A DNA stretch of 64,000 bases from positions 1 to 64,000 of the forward strand of contig NZ_JABXYX010000024.1 of the NCBI RefSeq assembly GCF_017982655.1, in the 5' to 3' direction. Every line of letters starts with the position of its first letter. The first letter of the stretch is position 1. The position numbers and the translations under genes were made by a program. A model generated the notes under the pieces. That model was given only the letters and a program-made list of their open reading frames with translations. It was not told the DNA's origin and did no database searches. Shown one piece after another: positions 36,195 to 44,614 of this stretch. The stretch comes from Brasilonema sp. CT11 (GTDB taxonomy: Bacteria > Cyanobacteriota > Cyanobacteriia > Cyanobacteriales > Nostocaceae).

Positions 36195-36350
36195 CACTAC
36201 TATTTGTTTGTTCTTTTCTTCCTGCTCAAATTCAGCAGATATTGACTGAATTTCCTCTGGTGCAATATTTGTCTGCTCAGATACAGAGCGATCGCTTTAT
36301 AATTTACGTCCAACCATACCTTACAGTAGATGAGCAAGTCCCTAAAAAAC
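36195..36350 (-). pseudogene. Remnant of a RelE/ParE-type toxin gene
   Basis: Read on the minus strand, bases about 36195-36290 encode SVSEQTNIAPEEIQSISAEF and then EQEEKNKQ. This matches the C-terminus of the intact toxin at 41384-41764 (SKSEQEDIAAEEIQQILAEF, EQQEKDKQ). Further upstream the similarity continues in another frame (LLIYCKV against LIYYLKT), so a frameshift and loss of the 5' half have destroyed the gene. No antitoxin remnant is visible. Confidence 0.7.
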
Positions 36351-36386
36351 GCTATCACACGATAAGTGTTAGTAGGTAAGATTGTT

Positions 36387-36740
36387 ATGCATGAAATTTC
36401 ACCGCAGAGCGTGCAAGCCGCAGAGAAACACGCCTTGCAATCACTTAAGCATGGTAAATCGGTAGAAGAGGTTGGTAAGCGGCTGCAAACCAACGACCAA
36501 AATAAGCCGGAAATCGGTCAAAGCATTGAAGCGTCTGGAAAAATTATTCAGAAGCAGGCGCAGGAATCTTTGCAAAAGGCGCAGCAATTAAAAGAGAACC
36601 CTTCGGTGGAAGTATTTTCGGAATCTGCCCAGGCACATGTAAATGCTTCTCAAAATCATATTGAGGCTGTTAAAGAATTTCAAAAGCAACTGCGAACTCA
36701 TTTAGATGATCACAAGCGCAGTAAATCCAACCATGAATAA
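36387..36740 (+). CDS. Hypothetical helical protein
   Basis: A 117-residue, charged and alanine/glutamine-rich protein (MHEISPQSVQAAEKHALQSL) that appears all helical, with possible coiled coil (KIIQKQAQESLQKAQQLKEN). No family recognised. It carries many histidines and no cysteine. The start is ATG 36387; a GTG at 36366 would add seven residues. It stands alone on the + strand, facing a convergent oxygenase gene. Confidence 0.5.
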   Translation: MHEISPQSVQAAEKHALQSLKHGKSVEEVGKRLQTNDQNKPEIGQSIEASGKIIQKQAQESLQKAQQLKENPSVEVFSESAQAHVNASQNHIEAVKEFQKQLRTHLDDHKRSKSNHE

Positions 36741-36796
36741 ACAGAGCGTTAGCCGAAGGCTTTGGCGCAGCGATCGCCTCTGGTTTGGAGAATTCC

Positions 36797-37477
36797 TTAC
36801 TTCCGCTTAACCTTCACCGCCCTAGACTCCACTGTGAACCCTGGAATATCTTGCAGTTCAGTTTCACTCAAACTGTATTGTTCACAAACTAAGCTTAGAC
36901 GAGTCCCTGTGATTTTAACAGCATTCACCGAATGAGTCAGATCGCCTTGAAAATACAGTAGCGTGTTAGTTCGTGGTTTAATCTGCCCGACTTGTTGTTT
37001 ATGGCGACGCAGCACGAGTTCTCCGCCTTGCAAGTTTGGCTGTACTTGCACATAAAGAACACTAACCACCACAGGAGGCTCAACCGTTTTGCAATAAGAT
37101 CGCAAAGAGCGATCAATATGCGGATCGACGCGGGAACCTTCTTTGAGCAGCAGCGGGTTAAGATAGAAAGCGTTGCAGTTCGGCTCTAGCGCTTGGTCGA
37201 GATAGGGCTTGAAGAAAGGAAAGCGCCGTTCCACTTCCGCAATTTCTGAACGCTGGAATACCACAGAAAACCCCTTTGTGTCAACAAAGTCGCGGTTAAG
37301 GTTGTTGGTTGCAAAATAGGGGGACGCTAAAATTTCTCCTCGCAAGTCGTTGAGGTAAGTGATTGGGAAGGCGTCTTGGTGCTGAGAAAAGTAGTTCAAG
37401 TGTTCAAAAAGTTTAGGAGTTTCAAGGTGATGAGGCAAATGTATGGTATTGGGTAAGAGCGGCGGTGATACGATCAA
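36797..37477 (-). CDS. 2OG-Fe(II) oxygenase-like protein
   Basis: The 226-residue protein has the iron-binding facial triad of 2-oxoglutarate dioxygenases: HxD in SRVDPHIDRSLRS (about residues 118-120) and the distal His in GDLTHSVNAVKITGTRLSLV, with the arginine that binds 2-oxoglutarate in GTRLSL. GGELVLRR before it is typical of prolyl-4-hydroxylase-like folds. Substrate unknown; cyanobacterial relatives are annotated only as 2OG-Fe(II) oxygenases. No ATG is available near the start, so TTG 37477 is used and is uncertain. The start region overlaps that of the divergent NudC gene, with only about 20 bases between the two likely starts. Confidence 0.75.
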   Translation of the reverse strand: MIVSPPLLPNTIHLPHHLETPKLFEHLNYFSQHQDAFPITYLNDLRGEILASPYFATNNLNRDFVDTKGFSVVFQRSEIAEVERRFPFFKPYLDQALEPNCNAFYLNPLLLKEGSRVDPHIDRSLRSYCKTVEPPVVVSVLYVQVQPNLQGGELVLRRHKQQVGQIKPRTNTLLYFQGDLTHSVNAVKITGTRLSLVCEQYSLSETELQDIPGFTVESRAVKVKRK

Positions 37478-37497
37478 GGCAATTGTGTTCTACTGAT

Positions 37498-38310
37498 ATG
37501 CATCAAACCTTTATCCCTGGCATTACTCCATCCACAATACAGTCTCAACCTTCCTGGTGGTTTGCGTTTGTTGGCAATAAATTGCTGGTTCGCTTTGAAG
37601 GAAACGTCAGCCAAATTCCCAATTTAATCAGTTTAACAGAAATTGGCTTGGAGCCAGTGCGAACTCAATTCCTTGGCACGCTGGATGGTCAACCTTGTTA
37701 TTCGGCAGAACTGCCGAAAGATGCGATCGTCCCCGATGGCATGGTTTTGCAGGGATTACGCGAATTGTACGGAACGTTGGATGAACAGTTGTATGCGCTG
37801 AGTGGTCGCGCCATCCAAATCGTGGAATGGGATCGCACTCACCAATACTGCGGGCACTGTGCCACTCCCACAACCCAATTATCTCATGAGCGTGCCAAAC
37901 GTTGCCCCAACTGTGGATTAGTGAATTATCCTCGCCTCTCGCCTGCGATTATCGTTCTCGTTTCTCGCGGCGAAGAACTTTTGTTGGCTCGCGCCCCTCG
38001 GTTTCCACCGGGGATGTACAGCGTGCTAGCTGGCTTCGTGGAACCAGGAGAATCATTAGAAGAAACGGTGGTGCGCGAAGTCCGCGAGGAAGTGGGGATT
38101 GAGGTGAAAGATATTCGCTATTTTGGCTCGCAACCTTGGCCATTTCCCAACTCACTTATGATTGGATTCACAGCCACTTATGCAAGTGGTGACATCGTCA
38201 TCGAACCGCAAGAGTTGGTAGATGCTGCCTGGTTTAGTAAACACAACTTACCACAAGTTCCTCCTAGGTTGAGTATTGCCCGGAAGCTTATCGACTCCTT
38301 TGTACTCTAA
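37498..38310 (+). CDS. nudC: NAD(+)/NADH pyrophosphatase
   Basis: A 270-residue Nudix hydrolase that cleaves NADH to NMNH and AMP and can remove NAD caps from RNA. The zinc ribbon is present (CGHCATPTTQ then RCPNCGLVNYPR, about residues 120-145). The Nudix box GFVEPGESLEETVVREVREE is complete, and SQPWPFPNSLM is the NudC-specific motif downstream of it. The start is ATG 37498. The gene is divergent from the oxygenase gene, and their upstream sequences nearly touch. Confidence 0.93.
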   Translation: MHQTFIPGITPSTIQSQPSWWFAFVGNKLLVRFEGNVSQIPNLISLTEIGLEPVRTQFLGTLDGQPCYSAELPKDAIVPDGMVLQGLRELYGTLDEQLYALSGRAIQIVEWDRTHQYCGHCATPTTQLSHERAKRCPNCGLVNYPRLSPAIIVLVSRGEELLLARAPRFPPGMYSVLAGFVEPGESLEETVVREVREEVGIEVKDIRYFGSQPWPFPNSLMIGFTATYASGDIVIEPQELVDAAWFSKHNLPQVPPRLSIARKLIDSFVL

Positions 38311-38346
38311 CCAAGTCCCTATAGCGTTCCGCCACGCTGAGAGTAT

Positions 38347-38419
38347 TTCCCTGTTCCCTGTTCCCTGCGATGCACTGAGCTTGTCGAAGTGTTCCCTGTT
38401 CCCTGTTCCCTGTTCCCTG
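38347..38419. repeat. TTCCCTG heptamer array, interrupted
   Basis: Three copies of TTCCCTG (38347-38367) and four copies (38392-38419) are split by 24 bases containing GCACTGAGCTTGTCGAAGTG. That insert is a member of the small CTGAGC-x-GTCGAAG motif family found elsewhere in the window, so it looks like a tiny element inserted in a short tandem repeat. The array ends 6 bases before the peptidase gene. Confidence 0.8.
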
Positions 38420-38425
38420 TTAATA

Positions 38426-39256
38426 ATGATTCAAACAATTATTGTTTTTGTGATCATTGGGCTGATTATCACTGGGATTTTAGTCAGTCCCACCCTAGTT
38501 AAACAACGAAGAAACCGTCTTAAACATCGTCCTTTTCCCCCACTTTGGAATGCGATTATTGAAAATAATCTTCCCATTTATCTCCATCTTTCTCCCGCTG
38601 AACGCCGACAGGTTCAAGGACATATTCAAGTATTTTTAGCAGAAAAACAATTCATTGGCTGTGCAGGATTGCAGGTAACGGAGGAGATGAAATTGGCGAT
38701 CGCTGCTGTCGCCTGTTTGCTCCTGCTTAACGAGCGAGGAGAATACTTCCCTAAACTTCGTTCAATTCTGATTTATCCCAGCACTTATTTTGTTAATCAA
38801 ACGATTGCCACCGGCAATTATATTGTTGAAGAAAGGCGCGTGGCAAGACTAGGAGAATCATGGACTCATGACCAAGTTATATTATCTTGGGAACAGGTGC
38901 AACAAGACACTCAAAACTGGAGGGATGGACATAACGTTGTGCTTCATGAATTCGCCCACCAATTGGATCAAGAGGATGGGAAAGCTGAGGGTGTTCCTAT
39001 TTTGCAACGAAATTCAGACTATCCCATTTGGGCGCAGGTGATGGCACAAGAATATCAACAGCTGTGCAATGATGTTCAACGAGGCGCAAAGACCGTAATG
39101 GATAGCTATGGCACAACTAATCCCGCAGAATTTTTCGCCGTAGCGACTGAAACATTCTTTGAAAAACCGCAGCAATTGCTGAAGAAGCATCCGGCACTTT
39201 ATGAACTACTGCAAGGCTACTATCAACTAGATCCGGTGCAATGGGTGAGATATTAG
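38426..39256 (+). CDS. MtfA-like zinc peptidase (M90 family), membrane-anchored
   Basis: The 276-residue protein begins with a membrane segment (MIQTIIVFVIIGLIITGILV). It continues with the M90/DUF980 region: HIQVFLAEKQFIGCAGLQVT, then the zinc-binding VVLHEFAHQLDQEDG (about residues 172-186) and YGTTNPAEFFAVATETFFE, where the glutamate is the third ligand. E. coli MtfA regulates the glucose PTS by binding Mlc, but this cyanobacterial form is anchored to the membrane and its partner is unknown. ATG 38426 follows directly after a heptamer repeat, so its promoter must lie within or beyond that repeat. Confidence 0.87.
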   Translation: MIQTIIVFVIIGLIITGILVSPTLVKQRRNRLKHRPFPPLWNAIIENNLPIYLHLSPAERRQVQGHIQVFLAEKQFIGCAGLQVTEEMKLAIAAVACLLLLNERGEYFPKLRSILIYPSTYFVNQTIATGNYIVEERRVARLGESWTHDQVILSWEQVQQDTQNWRDGHNVVLHEFAHQLDQEDGKAEGVPILQRNSDYPIWAQVMAQEYQQLCNDVQRGAKTVMDSYGTTNPAEFFAVATETFFEKPQQLLKKHPALYELLQGYYQLDPVQWVRY

Positions 39257-39420
39257 ATTGAGTTGAGACGTAAGACCTAAGATCACATTGAGTAGTGAGG
39301 AGTTTTGTTGTTTAAGGCATCCTACAACGGTAGAGTTTGCTGCACTTAAACTAGTATAAGTTTATATTGAGCGACTATTCGTATAAACTATTAAATACAG
39401 TTAATATAGGTGTGATTCAT

Positions 39421-41244
39421 ATGAAGATGGAGCCTGCATACACTTCTGTGGGGAAAATTTTTGAATACAGACCGATGTTTTTTATCCCCAAGTATCAAAG
39501 AGCTTATGCATGGGAAGCTGAATCTGTTGAAGATTTTATCAAAGATTTGAAAAACTGTTTTGAGAGAAGAAAATCACATACGCCTGTTAATCATTTTTTT
39601 GGAGGGGTGCTCTGCGTTAGATATCCTGTAGCAGGAGCTGTTAATCAACACGAATATGAAATTATTGATGGGCAACAAAGAATTTCAACCTTTACGCTAT
39701 TAATGTCTTGTTTAATTAAGATATATAAGGAGTTACTTGAACAAGTAAAGCATTCAAAAGATGAAAATAATCAGTTTATTTTGGAGGGACGGATAAAAGA
39801 CCTCTCTGAGAGATTTCTAGAGTTTAGGCAGGAAGTTCAAAGAAAAGTAAACTCTGTCGAAGTTATGAGACTATCCAGAGTGGATCATCCCTTCTATAGA
39901 GAACTAATTCGTGGGATGAATCCATCTCCTTCAAGAGACTCGCATCAAAAGATTAATCACGCTTACCAAACTATACTAAAAGCAGTACGAAATATCATCA
40001 GTTCATCAAAGTTAGAAGGAAAGATGGACGATATTGAAATAATACAAAATATTATAGATAATGACTTTACCATACTATACATGGTAACTGATAGTAAAGA
40101 TGATGCATTTAGATTATTTCAAGTTATTAATGATAGAGGAACCAATTTAACAGTTGGCGATTTATTAAAAGCAAATACTTTAGAGATTTTAGAAGGATTC
40201 AAAGACTGTCAGGATAGTTGTGAAATATTCTGGGACAATATCCTTGCCGATTCTCCATCAAAAACAGCAAATTATTTGAACTGGATTTATGAATCGTATA
40301 AGGGTAAAAGAGCTAAACAAGATGAACTTTTTGACACACTTCTTGATAGCTTCTTTCCAGAACATAAAAAACAGAAAACAGAAAATTTTACCGATTATGA
40401 ATCTAAACAAGTATATCAAACAGTCAAAAATATACATGAAGATATCTTTAACTGTAGAAAATTGCTAGAAGGACAGTGGCTATATTCATCAAAACAACCA
40501 ATCACTAATTGGGATAGAACTCGCTTAAGTATTCTTTTGAAAGAACTCGATCATACTTTATCTGTACCACTCTTTCTAGCCGCTTCACTACTTGATCATA
40601 AGATTTTTTCGGAAATAGTGCAGATTGTAGAAAAAGTTTATTTCAGATATAAAATAATATGTAATCAGCACGCCACACCATTAAAAAATATTTATTATGA
40701 AGAATCGCTTGCTATCAGGGAGAATCCAAGCTCTTATAATGTATTAGGATTAAGGGAAAAGTTACAAAAGCTAATTCATTCTAAAGCATCAAATAGCACA
40801 TTTAAGAATTATCTTGAAATGTTAGAGTATAAAGACTCTGGAGGAAGTAATAAACCCCTTAAATATTACTTAATGACTACAGAATATTATTACGAATGGT
40901 ATCAAGCTGGAACTACAGAAACTCCCTTATGTAAAGATAAAAGCAGAGTCTATGACTTTGCCGGAACTTCAATTGAACATATATATCCACAAAATACAAG
41001 TAAGAAGTTTAGAAACGAAAAGTTGGAACCTCTAAAAAATACATTGGGAAATCTGACTATTTTAGACCCCGCGCAGAATACTATAGGCGGAAATGATCCT
41101 TTCGATGCAAAAAGGTCTCTTTATCAAGCATCATCAGTATTATTGACTAGAAATATAGCAACAAATCAAACTTGGGATGAACAAGAGATCAAAAATCATA
41201 AAAATTTACTTATAGATATTGCGCTCAAAGTTTTTTATCCATAA
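39421..41244 (+). CDS. DUF262/DUF1524 (GmrSD-like) protein, probable type IV restriction or defence nuclease
   Basis: The 607-residue protein has an N-terminal DUF262 (ParB/Srx-like) part with IPKYQRAYAWEAESVEDF and the nucleotide-binding IDGQQRISTFTLL (about 81-93). It ends in a DUF1524 HNH nuclease, TSIEHIYPQNTSKKF, with NTLGNLTILD after it (about 516-550). This is the layout of GmrSD, which cuts modified phage DNA, and of SspE and BrxU. It is AT-rich, with many AAA, ATA and AGA codons unlike the neighbours, which suggests transfer. ATG 39421 was chosen over a TTG 18 codons earlier. It is likely anti-phage, though not proven here. Confidence 0.87.
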   Translation: MKMEPAYTSVGKIFEYRPMFFIPKYQRAYAWEAESVEDFIKDLKNCFERRKSHTPVNHFFGGVLCVRYPVAGAVNQHEYEIIDGQQRISTFTLLMSCLIKIYKELLEQVKHSKDENNQFILEGRIKDLSERFLEFRQEVQRKVNSVEVMRLSRVDHPFYRELIRGMNPSPSRDSHQKINHAYQTILKAVRNIISSSKLEGKMDDIEIIQNIIDNDFTILYMVTDSKDDAFRLFQVINDRGTNLTVGDLLKANTLEILEGFKDCQDSCEIFWDNILADSPSKTANYLNWIYESYKGKRAKQDELFDTLLDSFFPEHKKQKTENFTDYESKQVYQTVKNIHEDIFNCRKLLEGQWLYSSKQPITNWDRTRLSILLKELDHTLSVPLFLAASLLDHKIFSEIVQIVEKVYFRYKIICNQHATPLKNIYYEESLAIRENPSSYNVLGLREKLQKLIHSKASNSTFKNYLEMLEYKDSGGSNKPLKYYLMTTEYYYEWYQAGTTETPLCKDKSRVYDFAGTSIEHIYPQNTSKKFRNEKLEPLKNTLGNLTILDPAQNTIGGNDPFDAKRSLYQASSVLLTRNIATNQTWDEQEIKNHKNLLIDIALKVFYP

Positions 41245-41383
41245 TTTTCAACAATGAAAGACGAAGTCACATCATAAATTAATTTTGATTACACTGTAAA
41301 AGTGCAATTGGGCAAAGTCCAGTGTGTTCTGCACTCAGGGTCCGATCTCACATTTGTAAAAACACGACTGGCGATGACTATCA

Positions 41384-41764
41384 TCAGTCACTATCTACTT
41401 GTTTGTCCTTTTCTTGCTGCTCAAACTCAGCCAAGATCTGCTGAATTTCCTCTGCTGCAATATCTTCCTGCTCAGATTTAGAGTAGATAGTAACTAAAAT
41501 AATCTTTGTACTGGTTTTGAGATAATATATCAGCCTATATCCAGCACTCTTACCCTTTTGGATATCGCTATTTTTTACTCTTAGCTTAAAAATGGTATAA
41601 CCTACTCCTGGTATTTGGTCACCTGGTAATTCTCCAGATTGAAGTTGTTCAATAATTGGCTGGATATCATTGCGAATACTGCGGTACTTTTTCGCCAAAA
41701 TCCGCAAATTGCGCTTGAATTTGCCAGTTACCTCAACCTGAATCAAAGGTGAATCATTCTGCAT
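41384..41764 (-). CDS. RelE/ParE-type toxin
   Basis: A 126-residue toxin of the RelE/ParE superfamily. The core has FKRNLRILAKKYRSIRNDIQ, GVGYTIFKLRVKNSDIQKGK and AGYRLIYYLKTSTKIILVTI, the usual order of helices and strands, followed by YSKSEQEDI. The C-terminal helix (IAAEEIQQILAEFEQQEKDK) is longer than in E. coli RelE. Such toxins cleave mRNA on the ribosome or block gyrase. The start overlaps the antitoxin gene by 11 bases. A decayed relative of its C-terminal half lies at 36195-36350. Confidence 0.88.
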   Translation of the reverse strand: MQNDSPLIQVEVTGKFKRNLRILAKKYRSIRNDIQPIIEQLQSGELPGDQIPGVGYTIFKLRVKNSDIQKGKSAGYRLIYYLKTSTKIILVTIYSKSEQEDIAAEEIQQILAEFEQQEKDKQVDSD

Positions 41765-42011
41765 CAATCCCTTCCCACAGTTGAGACACGGGTAAAGTAT
41801 TTCCCGTCATCGCATCATACCAACCCTGACGAAAACTTTCTGCGGCGGATTCAGATATTTCCTGATATTCTTCGTGGTTGTTTTCTTTATCAGGTTCTTC
41901 AGCAAGCAGTACAATGACTCTGACACGGGTATGCTTGTCCACACTCAGGGGTACATCTAAGGATAGTTGACCTTGCTCATCCACAGTTCCCATGATTTCA
42001 ATAGCTTTCAT
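41754..42011 (-). CDS. Antitoxin partner of the RelE-type toxin
   Basis: The 85-residue protein MKAIEIMGTVDEQGQLSLDV begins with a short beta-hairpin region like AbrB/MazE-type or cyanobacterial DUF2281-like antitoxins. It ends in an acidic, probably disordered tail (ESAAESFRQGWYDAMTGNTL) that could wrap the toxin. The exact family is uncertain. ATG 42011 has a strong GGAGGAG site five bases upstream, so I prefer it to an earlier start at 42038. The gene precedes and overlaps the toxin gene, the standard antitoxin-first order that supports autoregulation. Confidence 0.82.
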   Translation of the reverse strand: MKAIEIMGTVDEQGQLSLDVPLSVDKHTRVRVIVLLAEEPDKENNHEEYQEISESAAESFRQGWYDAMTGNTLPVSQLWEGIDAE

Positions 42012-42173
42012 GACTCCTCCAATGGGATTTGCTTTCACTACTTTATATCAAGTCCGGTTGATTAGTTGTGATTCTAGAATCTTCCAGATACTTCGCTACA
42101 CTGCGTTCCGCTCAGTATGACAGACGTTTTTTTACAAGTGATTAAACGGACATAATATTAATTCCAAATCGAC

Positions 42174-43622
42174 TTAAAGCAATGGGGTTAGCAACCGAGA
42201 TACTTTCACGGCTAACTTGAACCAGAAAGGTTTTTTATGGTATTCAGATAAATCAACATAAACAGAAGCAGCCAAATCATCTTGTAACATTTTGTCCACA
42301 CTTTCAACAAAGTGAGAATCAGCAACAAAGCCCATCACTTCAAAGTTAAGGAAGAAAGAACGATAATCCAAGTTGATACTTCCTACCCCTGCCATGTCCT
42401 CATCAATAAGTATGATTTTCTGGTGCATGAACCCATTTTTGTAGCGATACAGCTTAATACCACCTATTGCCTTTATCTCAGCATAGTACGAGAAAGAACA
42501 CAGATAAACGAATAAGTGATCGGGTCGATTTGGTAAGATAATACGTACATCTACACCGCGCATTGCTGCCAGTTTCAAAGCTTGAAGAGTTGACTCATCT
42601 GGTACCAAATAAGGAGTAGCAATCCAGAGGCGAGTCTGAGCTTGATTGATTACATTGATAAAGAAAAGGTTACAAACTGGTAATTGATCCGCAGGTCCAG
42701 TGGAAAGCACTAACGCGGTTTGGTTAGCTTCCCGATTAGCTTGAATCTGCCAGTTAACTTCCAGAATTTTTCGATTCGCCCAGTACCAATCTTGTATAAA
42801 AACACTTTGCAGACTGTGTACACTCGGACCTTGCAACATCATGTGAGTATCACGCCAAGGACTTAGGCGGGGATTTTTTCCCAAGTATTCGTCAGCAATA
42901 TTCAAACCACCGACAAATGCTGTTTCACCATCCACCACCAGAATTTTACGATGGTTTCGGAAATTGAGCTGAAAACGATTGCCTTTGCCTCTAGTGGTGT
43001 GGAATGCACTTACTTGAATGTTATTGTTGCGTAGAGACTTAATATAAGAGCGAGATAAGTTTTTTGAACCAATTTCATCGTAGAGAAAGTAGATGCGTAC
43101 TCCTTGCTTTGCCTTGGTAATCAACGCTTGCTTAAACTCGTTACCTGCTTGGTCATCACTGACGGTGTAGGATTCTAGCAAGATATAATCGGTTGCTTGT
43201 GCGATCACACTCAACATCGCTTCATAAGTTTGCTCAGCATCAATCAGCAATTGAGCTGCATTACCTGATGTGAAGGGAATTGCTATCAACGCTTCAGCTA
43301 TTGGTTGCAGCTGCGCTAACTTTTGGGGTGGTGCGATCTTAAATTTAGCAATTTCACCGTAAGCTTCTTGAACCAGCTTATAGTGTTGTGCGTAAACTGA
43401 GCGTAGGGCTTCGGTATATCCATGAAATTTAGTCCTGCCTAAAATCCAATACAATGGAATGGCTAGCCAGGGAAAGGTGATCAGAGAAATCCCCCAGGCG
43501 ATCGCCCCACTAGAAGAACGCACAGTCATCACCGCATGAGCAGCATGCAAAATCCCCAAAGCATGAACAACAACTACTATAATTCCACTGACAAGGGCTA
43601 AAACACGACTATCAACAAGCAT
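42174..43622 (-). CDS. cls: Cardiolipin synthase (phospholipase D family)
   Basis: A 482-residue membrane enzyme that condenses phosphatidylglycerol into cardiolipin. Two N-terminal hydrophobic segments (about 6-28 and 38-58) form the PLDc_N region. Two HxK catalytic motifs are visible: NHRKILVVDGETAFVGGLN (about 222-240) and MHQKIILIDEDMAGVGSIN (about 400-418). Each is followed by the expected glycine/asparagine pattern. The gene starts 1 base after the stop of the upstream EEP-family gene, so they form an operon. Other PLD-type transferases would look similar, but the length and membrane segments fit Cls. Confidence 0.9.
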   Translation of the reverse strand: MLVDSRVLALVSGIIVVVVHALGILHAAHAVMTVRSSSGAIAWGISLITFPWLAIPLYWILGRTKFHGYTEALRSVYAQHYKLVQEAYGEIAKFKIAPPQKLAQLQPIAEALIAIPFTSGNAAQLLIDAEQTYEAMLSVIAQATDYILLESYTVSDDQAGNEFKQALITKAKQGVRIYFLYDEIGSKNLSRSYIKSLRNNNIQVSAFHTTRGKGNRFQLNFRNHRKILVVDGETAFVGGLNIADEYLGKNPRLSPWRDTHMMLQGPSVHSLQSVFIQDWYWANRKILEVNWQIQANREANQTALVLSTGPADQLPVCNLFFINVINQAQTRLWIATPYLVPDESTLQALKLAAMRGVDVRIILPNRPDHLFVYLCSFSYYAEIKAIGGIKLYRYKNGFMHQKIILIDEDMAGVGSINLDYRSFFLNFEVMGFVADSHFVESVDKMLQDDLAASVYVDLSEYHKKPFWFKLAVKVSRLLTPLL

Positions 43623-43623
43623 C

Positions 43624-44472
43624 TTATATTTTTACTGAAGTATCGCCATAAGAAAATTCTGCCAGCAATGGCTTGTGATCGGATGAAAAAATATCATCTA
43701 GCACTTTAGCACTAGCTTTCTTTTGACTGAATCCTCGGTAAAAGATATAGTCTAAAGGAGGTGACAACAGGAATCGTTTAATTTTCTTGCTTTCATGCGG
43801 TGCAAAAACAACTGGTGCTAACCCCAGCCGAGTCACCGCTTCTTCAAGCAGAACCGCTCTTTTTCGACTCCAGGTATTGAAGTCTCCTGAAAATATCACA
43901 CAACCATGATGTGTAGACAGGGCAAACTCTAACTCATGCAGTTGTGTTTTGAATTTATTTAAATCCACAAAATTGATCAGATGACTATTAATAGCGAGGA
44001 GAGTCTCTTGTTTATCAGAGAGCGGATACTCAGTAATTAGGGAAACTTTAGGAGTTTTAACAATAGGTTCATGATGTTTTGTCAAAATCGATCTACAGCT
44101 GAGTGGACTGATTTTCGCTGCTGTTAAAATTCCAGAATAAGTCTGATGATGAGCATCGATAAAATTAGGGGCAAAATCCCAACTCATTTCTTTCAATGGA
44201 GCAACATGTTCGGCATTTATTTTCAAGCTAAATTCTTGCATAAACACAAGATCTGGTTTGTACTGCTCAAGAATTGCTAAAAAATCTTTCATCCAAATTT
44301 TGTCATAATTTCTCTTAGCAATGTTCCAACTCAGCACTTTAATTGAGCTACTATTTAGTTCTGTTTGGAGGACATGGCTTCTACTAATTGTGGATTTATC
44401 TGTGCGAATGAATCGATATGATGGAACAAATTGTTTTGTGAGAGTGGCTATGTGTTCTTTAGGACCAAGCAT
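43624..44472 (-). CDS. Endonuclease/exonuclease/phosphatase family protein
   Basis: The 282-residue protein has the EEP fold of DNase I-like phosphodiesterases: IKVLSWNIAKRNYDKIW, the catalytic glutamate in DLVFMQEFSLK, NSHLINF, GDFNTWSRKR and the C-terminal SSDHKPLLAEF. Members cleave nucleic acids, phosphoinositides or sphingomyelin. Coupling to cardiolipin synthase one base downstream suggests a lipid-related role, which is inference. The start is ATG 44472; the GTG before it is equivalent. Confidence 0.87.
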   Translation of the reverse strand: MLGPKEHIATLTKQFVPSYRFIRTDKSTISRSHVLQTELNSSSIKVLSWNIAKRNYDKIWMKDFLAILEQYKPDLVFMQEFSLKINAEHVAPLKEMSWDFAPNFIDAHHQTYSGILTAAKISPLSCRSILTKHHEPIVKTPKVSLITEYPLSDKQETLLAINSHLINFVDLNKFKTQLHELEFALSTHHGCVIFSGDFNTWSRKRAVLLEEAVTRLGLAPVVFAPHESKKIKRFLLSPPLDYIFYRGFSQKKASAKVLDDIFSSDHKPLLAEFSYGDTSVKI

Positions 44473-44614
44473 CACTAAAAATTAACGGAACTTCGGATAG
44501 CTTAACGTTATTGAATAGTCAACAGAGCCTATCATATCAGATGATGTGGTGATACCCCTTCGGGACTGAGCCTTGCCTAATTACTTTAAAGAAAGCAGAC
44601 TAATGCACTGCAAA

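Noticed and set aside
36200-36493. 97-codon minus-strand open frame as a gene
   Set aside because: The region is explained by a frame-broken toxin remnant plus an antisense shadow of the gene at 36387-36740.
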